This document shows positions 19,278 to 29,186 of a stretch of 64,000 nucleotides of DNA, one piece after another. Both the position numbers and the translations under genes were made by a program. The number at the start of each line of letters is the position of its first letter. Within the stretch, counting starts at the first letter, position 1. Origin of the DNA: Terriglobia bacterium (GTDB taxonomy: Bacteria; Acidobacteriota; Terriglobia; Bryobacterales; Bryobacteraceae); the NCBI GenBank assembly GCA_003175985.1, contig PSRJ01000324.1, positions 1 through 64,000 of the forward strand, in the 5' to 3' direction. Below the pieces are notes generated by a model. The model saw nothing but the letters and a program-made list of their open reading frames with translations, made no database searches and was not told where the DNA came from.

Positions 19278-20447
19278 TTACCTCGGTGTATCATCCCTCC
19301 TAACGAGGCTCGACCGCTTTTTTTGTTTTCCTCGCAGGGTTCCTTCCAGTATCCAGAGAATCAGGCCCATAAACAGCACCAGCAGAGGGTCGGTGATCTC
19401 TGGAGTCCGGCCCGGCAAATAGCGCTGCGCCCACTCGAGACCGGCAAGCGCCGCCACGATCAGGGCAGTGGCTTGCGCGTACGGCCAGCGGCGCATGTGA
19501 ACCAGCCAAATCGCCGAGCCGTAGTAGAAGACTTTGCCGAACAACACGATCGTTGCCGGTTGGCGCGGGGCGCCCAAAGAACCGGCGAACGGGATCCAGA
19601 GGAAGGATTGCGGAGTCGCGGCAAAGCGAAAGGGATCCAGTTCGCGCACGATCAAGGCCGAGAGCATCATCCAGAGACCAGTCTGAAGGCGGGTCTTCTC
19701 CCCCACCAGCGGCCACAGGATCAGAGCGAGTGCCGCGCCGCAAAAATCGTTGATGGTGGGCGTCCGACCCGCAATAAAGATGCGCAGCGGCAACGACAAC
19801 ATCGCAAGGGCCAATACCACGGAACCTGAGCCTTCCAGGAACGCGTGCAGCAGGAGTCCCGCTACAAACCAACCCGCGGCTATGGTCCAGACCTCGGCGA
19901 AATGGAATCCGCCGGCGGTAATCAGACTTCCCAATGCAGAGCGCAGCCGCGTCCGGCTCAGGACCGGATAGAACGGATAAAGCTGGTAGACGAACCAGCA
20001 CAGCAACAGCGCCAGGGCCGGTCGTTCGGCGGTGCTCCGGCGGCTGGCAAACCGCTGCAAGCTGGCGCCGCCTGCCAGCGCGGCCGCAGCTCCACAGACC
20101 GTCCCGAACGTGTTGGTGGTCACGTCCAAAAGACTGGAGTCGCGCCGGGCATCATATACCTGCAGAAGTTCGATAGAGACGGAAAGCGCTACTCCGAGCA
20201 ACACCGCCGCCCCCAACGCCACGGCGCGCGAATAGCGCCGGGAAGCCGCCAGGAAAGCCGTTGCGCCTAGCGGAAGATACAGCAGCACATTGGTAGCGAT
20301 GTCGCGCAGAACGAAGCGGTTCAGGTGCCTGGGCCAGGAGTGCAAGAGGATCGGAACCGGATTGCCGGCGCGATGAAAATCAAACGCCCAGGGATAGAGG
20401 GAGCCGTAGATGATCAGCCCGATGACCAGCAGCAGTAGCGCGGTCAC
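19278..20447 (-). CDS. VanZ-family membrane protein
   Basis: IATNVLLYLPLGATAFLA, SIELLQVYDARRDSSLLDVTTNTFGTVCGA; GTG start gives a 4-nt GTGA overlap with the upstream gene. Confidence 0.8.
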   Translation of the reverse strand: MTALLLLVIGLIIYGSLYPWAFDFHRAGNPVPILLHSWPRHLNRFVLRDIATNVLLYLPLGATAFLAASRRYSRAVALGAAVLLGVALSVSIELLQVYDARRDSSLLDVTTNTFGTVCGAAAALAGGASLQRFASRRSTAERPALALLLCWFVYQLYPFYPVLSRTRLRSALGSLITAGGFHFAEVWTIAAGWFVAGLLLHAFLEGSGSVVLALAMLSLPLRIFIAGRTPTINDFCGAALALILWPLVGEKTRLQTGLWMMLSALIVRELDPFRFAATPQSFLWIPFAGSLGAPRQPATIVLFGKVFYYGSAIWLVHMRRWPYAQATALIVAALAGLEWAQRYLPGRTPEITDPLLVLFMGLILWILEGTLRGKQKKRSSLVRRDDTPR

Positions 20448-20779
20448 GAACGTTTCGCGAAACGGCGAAGGCGAAAAATCTCTACGAAGGAAATATACAG
20501 ATTCACCACGCCAAGACCGCTGACCGCCCCGCGAAAATATGTGTTCGTCCAGTACCGATGCCACTCCGGCACGAGGCCCGAGAAGTAGTTGTTCTCCCAG
20601 TATTGGGTCCACGGGAAAATGAGGAGGTAAAGTCCGATCTCGAGGCAGAAGGTAATCAGCAGAACGGCCGACAACTTGTGATACCAGCGATAAACGGGCC
20701 GCTCGACGGGCACTGGTCCGGGGGTGGCCTCTTGCGTCGCCGGCAAGCCGCCTTGCCCGCGGGGCTCGTCAGGCATCAT
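20444..20779 (-). CDS. Conserved hypothetical membrane protein
   Basis: ORF with TM segments, 4-nt overlaps with both neighbours. Confidence 0.7.
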   Translation of the reverse strand: MMPDEPRGQGGLPATQEATPGPVPVERPVYRWYHKLSAVLLITFCLEIGLYLLIFPWTQYWENNYFSGLVPEWHRYWTNTYFRGAVSGLGVVNLYISFVEIFRLRRFAKRS

Positions 20780-21462
20780 TGAGCGACCGCCGTACCGAAC
20801 AACTCCAGTTGCTGCGAGCTTTCCACGGGGAACAACGAATGCATACGAACCGGCTCGAAGCTCATGCGGTGCAGCGGCGAAGGGCCGTGTTGCTCGATTG
20901 CTTTGAGATGATCGGGCGTGGAATATCCTTTATTGGATGCCAGGCCATATTGCGGAAAGACCTTGTCCCAGACGCGCATGCAGGCGTCGCGCTGCACCTT
21001 GGCCACGATGGACGCGGCGGCAATCGCATGGCAGCGCGCATCGCCTTTGATCAGGGGGCGTTGGGGAACAGGAAGTTCGAGGGGCACAGCGTCGATCAGG
21101 AGAAAGTCCGGCTGCGGATGCAACCGGCCGACGGCCGTCCGCATCGCGATGCGCGACGCCTGGTAGATGTTCACGGCATCAATCGTGGCAGCGTCCACAG
21201 CAGCTATCGCCCATGCAATGGCGCGCGCGCGGACGCGCTCCGCCAGCACCTCGCGGCGTTCGGGCTCGAGCAGTTTGCTGTCGTTCAATCCACGAATCGG
21301 CCGGTCCGGGGAGAGGATCACAGCAGCCGCAAAAACCGGGCCGAAAAGCGAGCCGCGGCCCACTTCATCGATTCCCGCGACCGCGTGAAAGCCACGCGCA
21401 TGCAGTTCCCGTTCGAACGCCGAATCACACCGGAATTTGCCACCCGCTGTTTCGGGTCGCAT
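20776..21462 (-). CDS. rnhB: Ribonuclease HII
   Basis: [58 protein letters not shown]. Confidence 0.95.
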   Translation of the reverse strand: MRPETAGGKFRCDSAFERELHARGFHAVAGIDEVGRGSLFGPVFAAAVILSPDRPIRGLNDSKLLEPERREVLAERVRARAIAWAIAAVDAATIDAVNIYQASRIAMRTAVGRLHPQPDFLLIDAVPLELPVPQRPLIKGDARCHAIAAASIVAKVQRDACMRVWDKVFPQYGLASNKGYSTPDHLKAIEQHGPSPLHRMSFEPVRMHSLFPVESSQQLELFGTAVAQ

Positions 21463-21475
21463 GAGAAGCCCGCGA

Positions 21476-21823
21476 TTACTCGCGCTCGCGAAGACGGGCA
21501 GCCTTACCCTTTAATCCGCGCAGATAATACAGCTTTGCTCTGCGGACACGGCCTGTGCGGACGACATCGATATGGTCGATCACCTTGGCGTGAACCGGGA
21601 AGATACGTTCTACACCCTGGCCGAAACTGACCTTTCGGACGGTGACACTTTCACCCAGCCCGGTATTATTGCGCGCGATGACAGTGCCTTCAAATGCCTG
21701 GAGGCGCTCTTTATCGCCTTCCTTGATCTTCACGTGCACGCGGATCGTATCGCCAGGGCGAAAGACGGGGATGTCGCTGCGCTTATTCTTCTGTATAAAT
21801 TTCGTCAACAACGCGTTCTGCAT
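21476..21823 (-). CDS. rplS: 50S ribosomal protein L19
   Basis: [33 protein letters not shown]...[14 protein letters not shown]. Confidence 0.97.
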   Translation of the reverse strand: MQNALLTKFIQKNKRSDIPVFRPGDTIRVHVKIKEGDKERLQAFEGTVIARNNTGLGESVTVRKVSFGQGVERIFPVHAKVIDHIDVVRTGRVRRAKLYYLRGLKGKAARLRERE

Positions 21824-21833
21824 GGCAATTTCC

Positions 21834-22583
21834 TTAATCCTCTATCTTACCGTGTGCGGTAGGGACTTCGCCCGACCCAGCCAGTTCGCGGTCTGACAAC
21901 AGGTCGGGCCGCAAGCGCGCCGTTTTTTCGAGAGCCTTCCGCTTGCGAAACTGCCGGATATCCTCGTGGTTGCCATTGAGCAGGATCTCGGGTGCTTTCC
22001 ATCCCCGAAAATCGGCCGGACGCGTCCAATGGGGACAATCCAGCATTCCCTCGCCATGTCCAGTGTCTTGGAACGATTCGAAAGCGGCCGAGGTCTCATT
22101 GCCCAGAACTCCGGGCACCAGCCGAGCAACGGCATCGACGACGACTGCGGCGGCCAGTTCCCCTCCGCTTAAGACATAACTTCCGATGGAGATCTCTTCG
22201 TCCGCAAGATGCTCCGCCACGCGCTCGTCCACACCTTCGTACCGGCCGCAAATCAGCAGGAGTTCCGATTGAGCGGCGAGGCGATTGGCTTTGGCTTGAT
22301 CGAACAGCCGTCCCTGTGCGGAAAGCAGCACGATCCGCCGGGCCGGGGTTCGCTCCGGGCAAATCGTCTCTACGGCTTGGAAAATGGGCCCGGGTTTCAT
22401 CACCATCCCCTGCCCGCCTCCGAACGGCCGGTCGTCCACGGTTTTGTGGCGGTCATGAGTCCAATCCCGAAGGTTATGGATGCGAATATCAACCAACCCG
22501 GCATCGCACGCCCGTTTCACCACTCCATGCGCGAAAGGCCCCTGAAAGAAATCGGGAAAGATGGTGAGGATGTGGAAGATCAT
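21834..22583 (-). CDS. trmD: tRNA (guanine37-N1)-methyltransferase
   Basis: [62 protein letters not shown]. Confidence 0.96.
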   Translation of the reverse strand: MIFHILTIFPDFFQGPFAHGVVKRACDAGLVDIRIHNLRDWTHDRHKTVDDRPFGGGQGMVMKPGPIFQAVETICPERTPARRIVLLSAQGRLFDQAKANRLAAQSELLLICGRYEGVDERVAEHLADEEISIGSYVLSGGELAAAVVVDAVARLVPGVLGNETSAAFESFQDTGHGEGMLDCPHWTRPADFRGWKAPEILLNGNHEDIRQFRKRKALEKTARLRPDLLSDRELAGSGEVPTAHGKIED

Positions 22584-23098
22584 GCCGGGTTCAAGTTCTT
22601 GAGACCTTCGGGCAAATCGACAATGATCCTGCCGGCGGCCGGGTCGATTTCCACGCAGATCGAACGGGCGAATGGGATCAGCGTTCCGTTGTCGAGCACC
22701 AGAAGGCCGGAGCCTCCGGCGTCCTCCCAATCCACAACGCGCCCCAATGACTCCCCCGAACGTTGTTCCACGATTTCACATCCCATCAGATCCGACTGAA
22801 AAAACTCACCCGGCTCCAGAGCCGTCCGCTCGCCGATGGGAACACGGACTTCGGCTCCGCGCAGTTTCTCCGCTTCGGAAATATTGTCGATTCCACGGAA
22901 TTTCAGAATGAGGGAGGTGTCGTGAAACCAGGCGGACTCCACCTCATGCCGTTCTCCCGAACCGAACAAGTATACCTGGCGCAGATTCTGATATCGTTCC
23001 GGATTGCTGCTGAGCGGCAGGGCGAAAACTTCGCCACGGTTGCCGCGGGTCCTTCCCACTACGGCAACCGTGACCCACTCCCCTTCGGGTGAGTTCAC
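22580..23098 (-). CDS. rimM: Ribosome maturation factor RimM
   Basis: [20 protein letters not shown]-terminus, PRC-barrel-like C-terminus, operon context. Confidence 0.92.
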   Translation of the reverse strand: MNSPEGEWVTVAVVGRTRGNRGEVFALPLSSNPERYQNLRQVYLFGSGERHEVESAWFHDTSLILKFRGIDNISEAEKLRGAEVRVPIGERTALEPGEFFQSDLMGCEIVEQRSGESLGRVVDWEDAGGSGLLVLDNGTLIPFARSICVEIDPAAGRIIVDLPEGLKNLNPA

Positions 23099-23325
23099 TC
23101 GAGAATTTCCAGCGTAAAGCGGCGGTTCAATTTCATGCCGGCGGCACCGAGAATGGTGCGGATGGACCGGGCCGTGCGCCCTTGTTTGCCAATCACTTTT
23201 CCCAGATCGCTGGGTGCGACCTTCAATTCCAGCACGGTGACCTGCTCCCCCTCCACAACCCTCACAGCGACTTCTTCCGGGATGTCAACCAGAGCTTTCG
23301 CAATATCTTCGATCAACTGTTTCAT
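23095..23325 (-). CDS. khpA: KH-domain RNA-binding protein KhpA (YlqC)
   Basis: [28 protein letters not shown]; rpsP-khpA-rimM context. Confidence 0.92.
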   Translation of the reverse strand: MKQLIEDIAKALVDIPEEVAVRVVEGEQVTVLELKVAPSDLGKVIGKQGRTARSIRTILGAAGMKLNRRFTLEILE

Positions 23326-23445
23326 CCACCCCGCCTCCTACAGCACATAGTATCGCGAAGGAATCGGGGCGCAGGCGCGTAATTGATTGGTCACAAGCCG
23401 CCTTGTCGTTCTGTTCCTTACAGTTAGGGGCCGGGGTTGTTCGAA

Positions 23446-23703
23446 TCAAGCCGCAGGTTGACCCGCCGCGGCCGGGTTCTGTGCAACCAGGCGCTTCACG
23501 GTGTCCGACATCTGCGCGCCGTTTTTTGTCCAGTACTCCAGCCGGTCGTGCTGTAGCACTACAGCCGCCGGTTTGCTGAGCGGATTATAATGCCCAATCA
23601 CTTCCAGGCTGCGGCCGTTGCGGGCGCGTTCCTTTTCGATCACCACCACCCGGTAGAACGGCTTCTTTTTGGCGCCAAACCGCGCCAGACGAATCATTAG
23701 CAT
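23446..23703 (-). CDS. rpsP: 30S ribosomal protein S16
   Basis: MIRLARFGAKKKPFYRVVVIEKERARNGRSLEVIGHYNP. Confidence 0.96.
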   Translation of the reverse strand: MLMIRLARFGAKKKPFYRVVVIEKERARNGRSLEVIGHYNPLSKPAAVVLQHDRLEYWTKNGAQMSDTVKRLVAQNPAAAGQPAA

Positions 23704-23721
23704 TAAGCTGGCAACTCCTTC

Positions 23722-25092
23722 TTATCCCGGCATCTGCCCAAAAGGGAATCCCGGCGGCAATTTCATTTTTCCAAACTTCTTCCCGAGCATTCCGCCCGAG
23801 AAGGTCTTCATCATCTTTCTTGCTTGCGCGTACTGCTTGAGCAACTGGTTGACTTCCTGCACCGACGTCCCGCTGCCCCTGGCAATCCTTCGGCGGCGGC
23901 TGCCGTTGATGATCATGTGGTTCGCCCGTTCCGAGGGAGTCATGGAGTCGATGATGGCGACCACGTGATTGATCTCGTTCTCATCGATCTTTACGTCCTT
24001 CAGTTCTTTGAGCATGCCCACTTTGGGCATCATGTCCAATAACGATCCGATCGGACCCAGCTTCCGCACCTGGCGCAATTGATCGCGAAAATCTTCGAGG
24101 GTGAAGTCGTTCTCGATCAGCTTGCGCTGCATCTCGACGGCCTTCTTCTGGTCGATTTCCGCGCTGGCCTTCTCGATCAGCGAGAGAATGTCTCCCATGC
24201 CCAGGATGCGATTGGCCACGCGATCGGGATGGAAGGGTTCGAGCGCGTCGAATTTTTCGCCCACGCCCACGAATTTGAGAGGCTGGCCGGTTACGCTGCG
24301 GATGGAAAGCGCCGCGCCTCCGCGGGCATCGCCATCCATTTTCGTAAGAATGACGCCGGTAATACCCAGGCGCTTGTGAAATTCATCAGCCGATTTCACC
24401 GCATCCTGCCCGGTCATGGCGTCGGCTACAAACAGGATTTCGACGGGATTGAGCTGCTGCTTGAGTTCCTGCAACTCCACCATCAGCTCGTCATCGATAT
24501 GCAGGCGTCCCGCGGTGTCCACCAGGACCACGTCTCGCCCCGATTGAACCGCCTCGCGCCGCGCTGCGGAAGCCAGCGCCAGCGGTAGCTTCTCTTCCGC
24601 CGTTCCTTCGTAAAGCGGCTGATTGATTTCCCGCGCGATGACTTTCAACTGTTCCCGCGCGGCAGGGCGATACACGTCTACCGACACCAGCAGAGGACGG
24701 TGGCCGTTCCGCGAGAGCCAACGCGCCAATTTACCGGCGCTGGTGGTTTTGCCGGATCCTTGGAGCCCGACAATCAGGAAAACGCTGGGCGGCTCGTTGG
24801 CAAAACGCAGCTTGGACTCGTGGCTGCCGAGGACCTTGATCAACTCCTCATTGACGATCTTGACGACTTGCTGCGTCGGCGAAAGAGATAGCAGCACCTC
24901 CTCGCCCATAGCCTTCGCTTTAATGTTCTCGATGAGTTGCTTGACGACCCGGAAATTGACGTCGGCTTCGAGCAGCGCCATGCGGATCTCGCGCAAGGCG
25001 GTTTCCATGTTCTCCGGCGTCAGTTTGCCTTCGCCGCGAAGGTTCTTAAAAACCCGCTGCAGTTTGTCAGATAGATTGTCGAACATGATCAT
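23722..25092 (-). CDS. ffh: Signal recognition particle protein Ffh
   Basis: MFDNLSDKLQRVFKNLRGEGKLTPENM, GLQGSGKTTSAGKLA, VDTAGRLHIDDELM, C-terminal M domain. Confidence 0.97.
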   Translation of the reverse strand: MIMFDNLSDKLQRVFKNLRGEGKLTPENMETALREIRMALLEADVNFRVVKQLIENIKAKAMGEEVLLSLSPTQQVVKIVNEELIKVLGSHESKLRFANEPPSVFLIVGLQGSGKTTSAGKLARWLSRNGHRPLLVSVDVYRPAAREQLKVIAREINQPLYEGTAEEKLPLALASAARREAVQSGRDVVLVDTAGRLHIDDELMVELQELKQQLNPVEILFVADAMTGQDAVKSADEFHKRLGITGVILTKMDGDARGGAALSIRSVTGQPLKFVGVGEKFDALEPFHPDRVANRILGMGDILSLIEKASAEIDQKKAVEMQRKLIENDFTLEDFRDQLRQVRKLGPIGSLLDMMPKVGMLKELKDVKIDENEINHVVAIIDSMTPSERANHMIINGSRRRRIARGSGTSVQEVNQLLKQYAQARKMMKTFSGGMLGKKFGKMKLPPGFPFGQMPG

Positions 25093-25093
25093 G

Positions 25094-25113
25094 CACGGGC
25101 ATAGCTGCCCGTG
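25094..25113 (-). promoter_or_regulatory. Stem-loop abutting the ffh start codon
   Basis: CACGGGC-AGCTAT-GCCCGTG perfect 7-bp stem ending 1 nt before the first ffh ATG; TATAAT-like hexamer upstream on the minus strand (25137-25132). Confidence 0.45.
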
Positions 25114-25151
25114 TTTTCAAGCGGTTTCACTATTATAACGGGTTCCGAAGC

Positions 25152-25568
25152 TTAGGCCGGCGGCGCGATGCGGATGCTGCTGGCCGCCATCTTGCCGGTC
25201 CGGTCCATCCCCAGTTCGTAGAGCACGCGGGCGCCGGGGCGCAGATCCGTGGCTAAGCCCTCGGCCAGCCGCGACACGTGAAAGAAAATATCCCTGCCGC
25301 CATCATCGGGGCGGAGAAATCCGAAGCCCTTGGCTTCAAAGTAGGTGACCACCGACCCAGCCTGTTCGCCACTGGGAACTTCTCCCCTGCCTTCGCCGCC
25401 CTCAGCCGAAGCGCTGGAAGGGCGGCTGGTCTTGTCGCCGACACCCTGCTTGATAAGGGCAAGATCGGCTTCGGTCCAATCTGTACCAGACTGCGTATCA
25501 GTGGGGATTTTGAGGTCCGGATTGCGTTTCCGGGCCTCCTCAAACAACCGTTTCTGGCGTGCGTTCAA
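25152..25568 (-). CDS. Cold-shock-domain protein with N-terminal extension
   Basis: GSVVTYFEAKGFGFLRPDDGGRDIFFHVSRL cold-shock RNP motifs. Confidence 0.8.
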   Translation of the reverse strand: MNARQKRLFEEARKRNPDLKIPTDTQSGTDWTEADLALIKQGVGDKTSRPSSASAEGGEGRGEVPSGEQAGSVVTYFEAKGFGFLRPDDGGRDIFFHVSRLAEGLATDLRPGARVLYELGMDRTGKMAASSIRIAPPA

Positions 25569-25594
25569 ACGTTAATCCTCAAATCTCGAACCGG

Positions 25595-25822
25595 CTAGGC
25601 CGTAGCCGGCACGGTCTTCTTGCGGCGGGCGCCCTTCTTTTCGGCGGGAGGCTGCCGGTCGCTTTTCTTCAAACTGCCCATCACCAGGTTGGTAACGAAC
25701 TTCTTTTCACCGTGATCGTCAAACTTGATCACGATTCGCTCTTCGCTGCTGGACATCACAGTACCCAGGCCGAATTTCTGGTGCTCGACTTGGGCCCCTT
25801 GAGAATAGGTGTTGGAAGCCAT
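25595..25822 (-). CDS. Small protein resembling a stand-alone PcrA/UvrD C-terminal Tudor-like domain
   Basis: GAQVEHQKFGLGTVMSSSEERIVIKFDDHGEKKFVTNLVMGSLKK. Confidence 0.65.
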   Translation of the reverse strand: MASNTYSQGAQVEHQKFGLGTVMSSSEERIVIKFDDHGEKKFVTNLVMGSLKKSDRQPPAEKKGARRKKTVPATA

Positions 25823-26054
25823 AGTGTTCCTGACGTTTACTCCTGAAAAGCATTGCGAATAATAGACTTCGGGAAGGAAAAGTAGAGATCGGGCAGAAGT
25901 ACCACAATGAAAGTCTGAGAATATGGTAGCAAATTAGGGTCCAATGTGTCGAGCGGGGTGTCCCAAGCTCCTTGAATCCAATGAGATCCTGCCCTATACA
26001 GAGGTCCTTCTTGCTCGTCGAATTGGCCTGTGCCACTATGCTGAGGAGGCAGTC

Positions 26055-26402
26055 ATGGCATTTCTGGATACCAGCAGCCTTCCGGTGATCGAGCGGTTGC
26101 CGGGATGGCACGGGAGGTTCTTCCACTCCGAGAACATGACCTTCGCTCACTACAACTTCGCGCGCGGTTCCTCCATTCACGAGCACTTTCATCCTCAGGA
26201 AGAAGTCTACGAGGTGATTGAGGGCGAATTGGAGGTGACCATCGACGGTGTGGCGCAGATCGCCCGCAACGGCCTGGTCGCGATCGTGCCCGCGAACGTG
26301 CGCCATTCCGTGAAGGCCCTCACGGATGGCAAGGTCATCATCGTGGACTATCCCGCAAGGCCCGATGCCGCTGGCGTCCAGCCGCATCACGGTACACAAT
26401 AG
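26055..26402 (+). CDS. Cupin-domain protein
   Basis: HEHFHPQEEVYEVIEGELEVTIDG...IVPANVRHSVKAL. Confidence 0.88.
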   Translation: MAFLDTSSLPVIERLPGWHGRFFHSENMTFAHYNFARGSSIHEHFHPQEEVYEVIEGELEVTIDGVAQIARNGLVAIVPANVRHSVKALTDGKVIIVDYPARPDAAGVQPHHGTQ

Positions 26403-26406
26403 ACCT

Positions 26407-27612
26407 GTGATTCGCACTTGCCTCCTCGCTTTGTCCTTCCTGCCGATCGTGTTCGGCCAGGCACTGCCCTCCTACAAAGTGGACCCGTTCTGGCCGAAGC
26501 AGCCGCTGCCCAACAAGTGGCTCATCCAAGGCGTGCCGACCATGGTGACGGACAAAGATGATCACATCTGGGTCCTGAACCGGCCGCGAGACATCATGCC
26601 CGACGAGTCGGGAGCGGCGACGAATCCGCCGAGGACCGATTGCTGTATTGCCGCGCCCGCGGTGCTGGAGTTTGACGCCGAAGGGAATCTGCTGCGCGGT
26701 TGGGGAGGGCCGGGCCATCACCCCGACTGGCCCGCTCCCAATATCGCGCGCCCCGGCCCTGGCGCGGAGCACAATATCGTCGTGGACCGCGAAGGCAACG
26801 TGTGGATCTCGGGCAGCAGCCAGGGGGATAGCATTCAGAAGTACAGCACTGATGGCAAGTTTCTGTGGGATTTCGGGCATCGCGCACCGCGGCCTCCGGC
26901 GCCCCGTCCGGCGGAAAACAATCAGCAGACCGATATCTTTCCCGGCGGCATTTTCTTCTTCGATCTCGATGAAGACGCCCGGGAAATCTATATTGTCGAT
27001 GCCAAACGCGTGTTGGTCTACGATTACGAGGGAAAGTTCCGGCGCGGATGGGGAGGTCACGGCATTCCTCTCTCCGAAATCGACAACAACCCGACACCGC
27101 CCTATGACACTTCCGGTCCGCCGCCCGATCAACAGCAATTCGCGCCCGCGTTGCACTGCATCCATATCTCGGTAGATGGGCTCCTTTATGTCTGCGAGCG
27201 GGGAAGCAACCGCGTGCAGGTGTTCACGAAGCAGGGTAAGTTTGTGATGAGCTTCTTCGTGCATCCTTCGACGCCCTCGCGGGGCAAGGAATGTGGCGGT
27301 CCCGGCAGCACGATGTTCGGTATGTGCGGCACCATTTACAATCTGACCTTCTCCCACGATGCAGAACAGAAGTATGTCCTGGTGGCCGATGGGACCAACG
27401 ATAAGATCTGGATCCACGAACGAAAAACCGGCAAACTCGCCGGTTCGATCGGAGACAACGGCCGCATGGCGGGGCAATTCCACTGGATCGACGCCATTGC
27501 CATTGACTCGAAAGGCAACATCTACACCGGCGAGGTGGACACCGGCAAACGGGTCCAGAAGTTTCTGCTGGGGAATGGCGATGGCATTGCCCGTCCCCGC
27601 CCCCACGAATAA
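26407..27612 (+). CDS. Secreted NHL-repeat/six-bladed beta-propeller protein
   Basis: Signal peptide, repeated DGLLYVCERGSNRVQVFTKQGKF / DSKGNIYTGEVDTGKRVQKF units; GTG start. Confidence 0.82.
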   Translation: MIRTCLLALSFLPIVFGQALPSYKVDPFWPKQPLPNKWLIQGVPTMVTDKDDHIWVLNRPRDIMPDESGAATNPPRTDCCIAAPAVLEFDAEGNLLRGWGGPGHHPDWPAPNIARPGPGAEHNIVVDREGNVWISGSSQGDSIQKYSTDGKFLWDFGHRAPRPPAPRPAENNQQTDIFPGGIFFFDLDEDAREIYIVDAKRVLVYDYEGKFRRGWGGHGIPLSEIDNNPTPPYDTSGPPPDQQQFAPALHCIHISVDGLLYVCERGSNRVQVFTKQGKFVMSFFVHPSTPSRGKECGGPGSTMFGMCGTIYNLTFSHDAEQKYVLVADGTNDKIWIHERKTGKLAGSIGDNGRMAGQFHWIDAIAIDSKGNIYTGEVDTGKRVQKFLLGNGDGIARPRPHE

Positions 27613-27680
27613 GTGGCTGTGTGACGGCTCCGCGCGGGTCTGGTATGATCTCACTCAAACCCGAAACTCCGGGAGGATTC

Positions 27681-29180
27681 ATGCGAACGAAATTACTGCT
27701 CGGTTCCATCTTGCTCTTTGCCATCTGGGCCATCGGCGCGACTGATGCGCCCATCACCAACAACCCCATACCGGAACCAATCGTCAAGCGCGGCCTGGCC
27801 GTCGAAGTCAAAGACCTCTTCCGTTTGCCCGACACGCACGCGCTTCGCGCCGCCGATCTGGACATTGCCCCGGATGCCTGGGCGCGTGTGAGTTTCGTAC
27901 GCGACCTGCCTGATGGCCGCCGGTTCGCGAACGATTCGCGGGGATTGCTCTACCTGGTCGATGCCAACAATCAGCCGCATGTTTACGCGGATGTGGCCGC
28001 GGCATTCCCCCTCGCATACTTCAAGCGCCTGGAGAGCGGCTTTATCGGCTTCGTCTTCCATCCCGAATTCGCCAGCAACGGCCTTTTCTACACGGTCCAT
28101 AGCGAAAGCGCGGCAGCCAATCCGAAAATCCTCGATTTCATCCCGATCGGCTATGGCGTCAAGGACGTGACGTATCACAATGTGATTACGGAATGGCACG
28201 CCACCAATCCCGCGGCCAACACCTTTGAAGGCACGCGCCGCGAAATCCTGCGCGAGGGTCACGTGGTTGCCAACCTTACCCATCCGATGGGGGCCGTGGA
28301 ATTCAATCCCACCGCCAAACGCGGCGATCCGGACTACGGCCTACTCTACACGAGCGGCAGCGACCACGGCTTCAGCAACGGCGGCGGACCCAACGCCAGC
28401 AATCCCTCGCAAACGCAGCGGCTCGATTCCATCATGACCGCCATTCTGCGCATCGACCCGCGCAGTCCGTCGGTCACCCACGGGCAGAAGGGGCTCGGCG
28501 ATTACACCATTCCCATGGCGAACAAATTCGCTTCCGATGGCGACCCGAACACGCTCGGCGAAATCTACGCCTATGGCTTCCGCAACGCTCACCGGCTTTC
28601 CTGGGACACCGACGGAACCATGTTCGCTTCCGACATCGGCATGGACAACATTGAAGAAATCAACATCGTGCGGAACGGCGAGAATTATGGCTGGATGAAG
28701 CGCGAAGGCTACTTCGAGAACGGCCGCTCCCGGGGCGGGCAACTCAACCAGTTATATCCGCTTCCGCCAGACATTCTGGACGGCCGCGTGAAGGACGGTT
28801 TTACATACCCCGTGATCGTCTACGATCATGACGAGGGCCGCTCGGTCAGCGACGGCTTCGCCTATCATGGCCGCATTGCCGCGCTAAGAGGGAAGTTCGT
28901 TTTCGGCGACATCCAGACCGGGCGGGTGTTTGCCTCCGATCTTGCGGCTATGAAGAAAGCGGACGATGGGATTCCGCGCACGGTCGCACCCGTCGAAGAG
29001 ATTCAGCTTTATGTGCGCGATGCCGCCGGCAAGCGCGTCGATGTTTCTTTTCGGGACCTGATCGACAAGGCGATGGGCAAGCCCATGCCGCGAGCCGATC
29101 TGCACCTCAGCCACACGCGCGACGGTGAATTGTTGTTGCACTCGCGGCAGGATGGCATGGTGCGGATGCTGGTCCAGTAG
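27681..29180 (+). CDS. PQQ-dependent sugar dehydrogenase-like (soluble aldose dehydrogenase beta-propeller)
   Basis: Signal peptide; GFIGFVFHPEFASNGLFYTVHSE, YAYGFRNAHRLSWDTDGTMFASDIGMDNIEEINIVRNGENYGW. Confidence 0.85.
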   Translation: MRTKLLLGSILLFAIWAIGATDAPITNNPIPEPIVKRGLAVEVKDLFRLPDTHALRAADLDIAPDAWARVSFVRDLPDGRRFANDSRGLLYLVDANNQPHVYADVAAAFPLAYFKRLESGFIGFVFHPEFASNGLFYTVHSESAAANPKILDFIPIGYGVKDVTYHNVITEWHATNPAANTFEGTRREILREGHVVANLTHPMGAVEFNPTAKRGDPDYGLLYTSGSDHGFSNGGGPNASNPSQTQRLDSIMTAILRIDPRSPSVTHGQKGLGDYTIPMANKFASDGDPNTLGEIYAYGFRNAHRLSWDTDGTMFASDIGMDNIEEINIVRNGENYGWMKREGYFENGRSRGGQLNQLYPLPPDILDGRVKDGFTYPVIVYDHDEGRSVSDGFAYHGRIAALRGKFVFGDIQTGRVFASDLAAMKKADDGIPRTVAPVEEIQLYVRDAAGKRVDVSFRDLIDKAMGKPMPRADLHLSHTRDGELLLHSRQDGMVRMLVQ

Positions 29181-29186
29181 ACGGGC

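Noticed and set aside
19310-19330. T-rich tract gaccgctttttttgttttc as a Rho-independent terminator
   Set aside because: No strong stem precedes it and it lies within the 3' end of the VanZ-family CDS on the other strand
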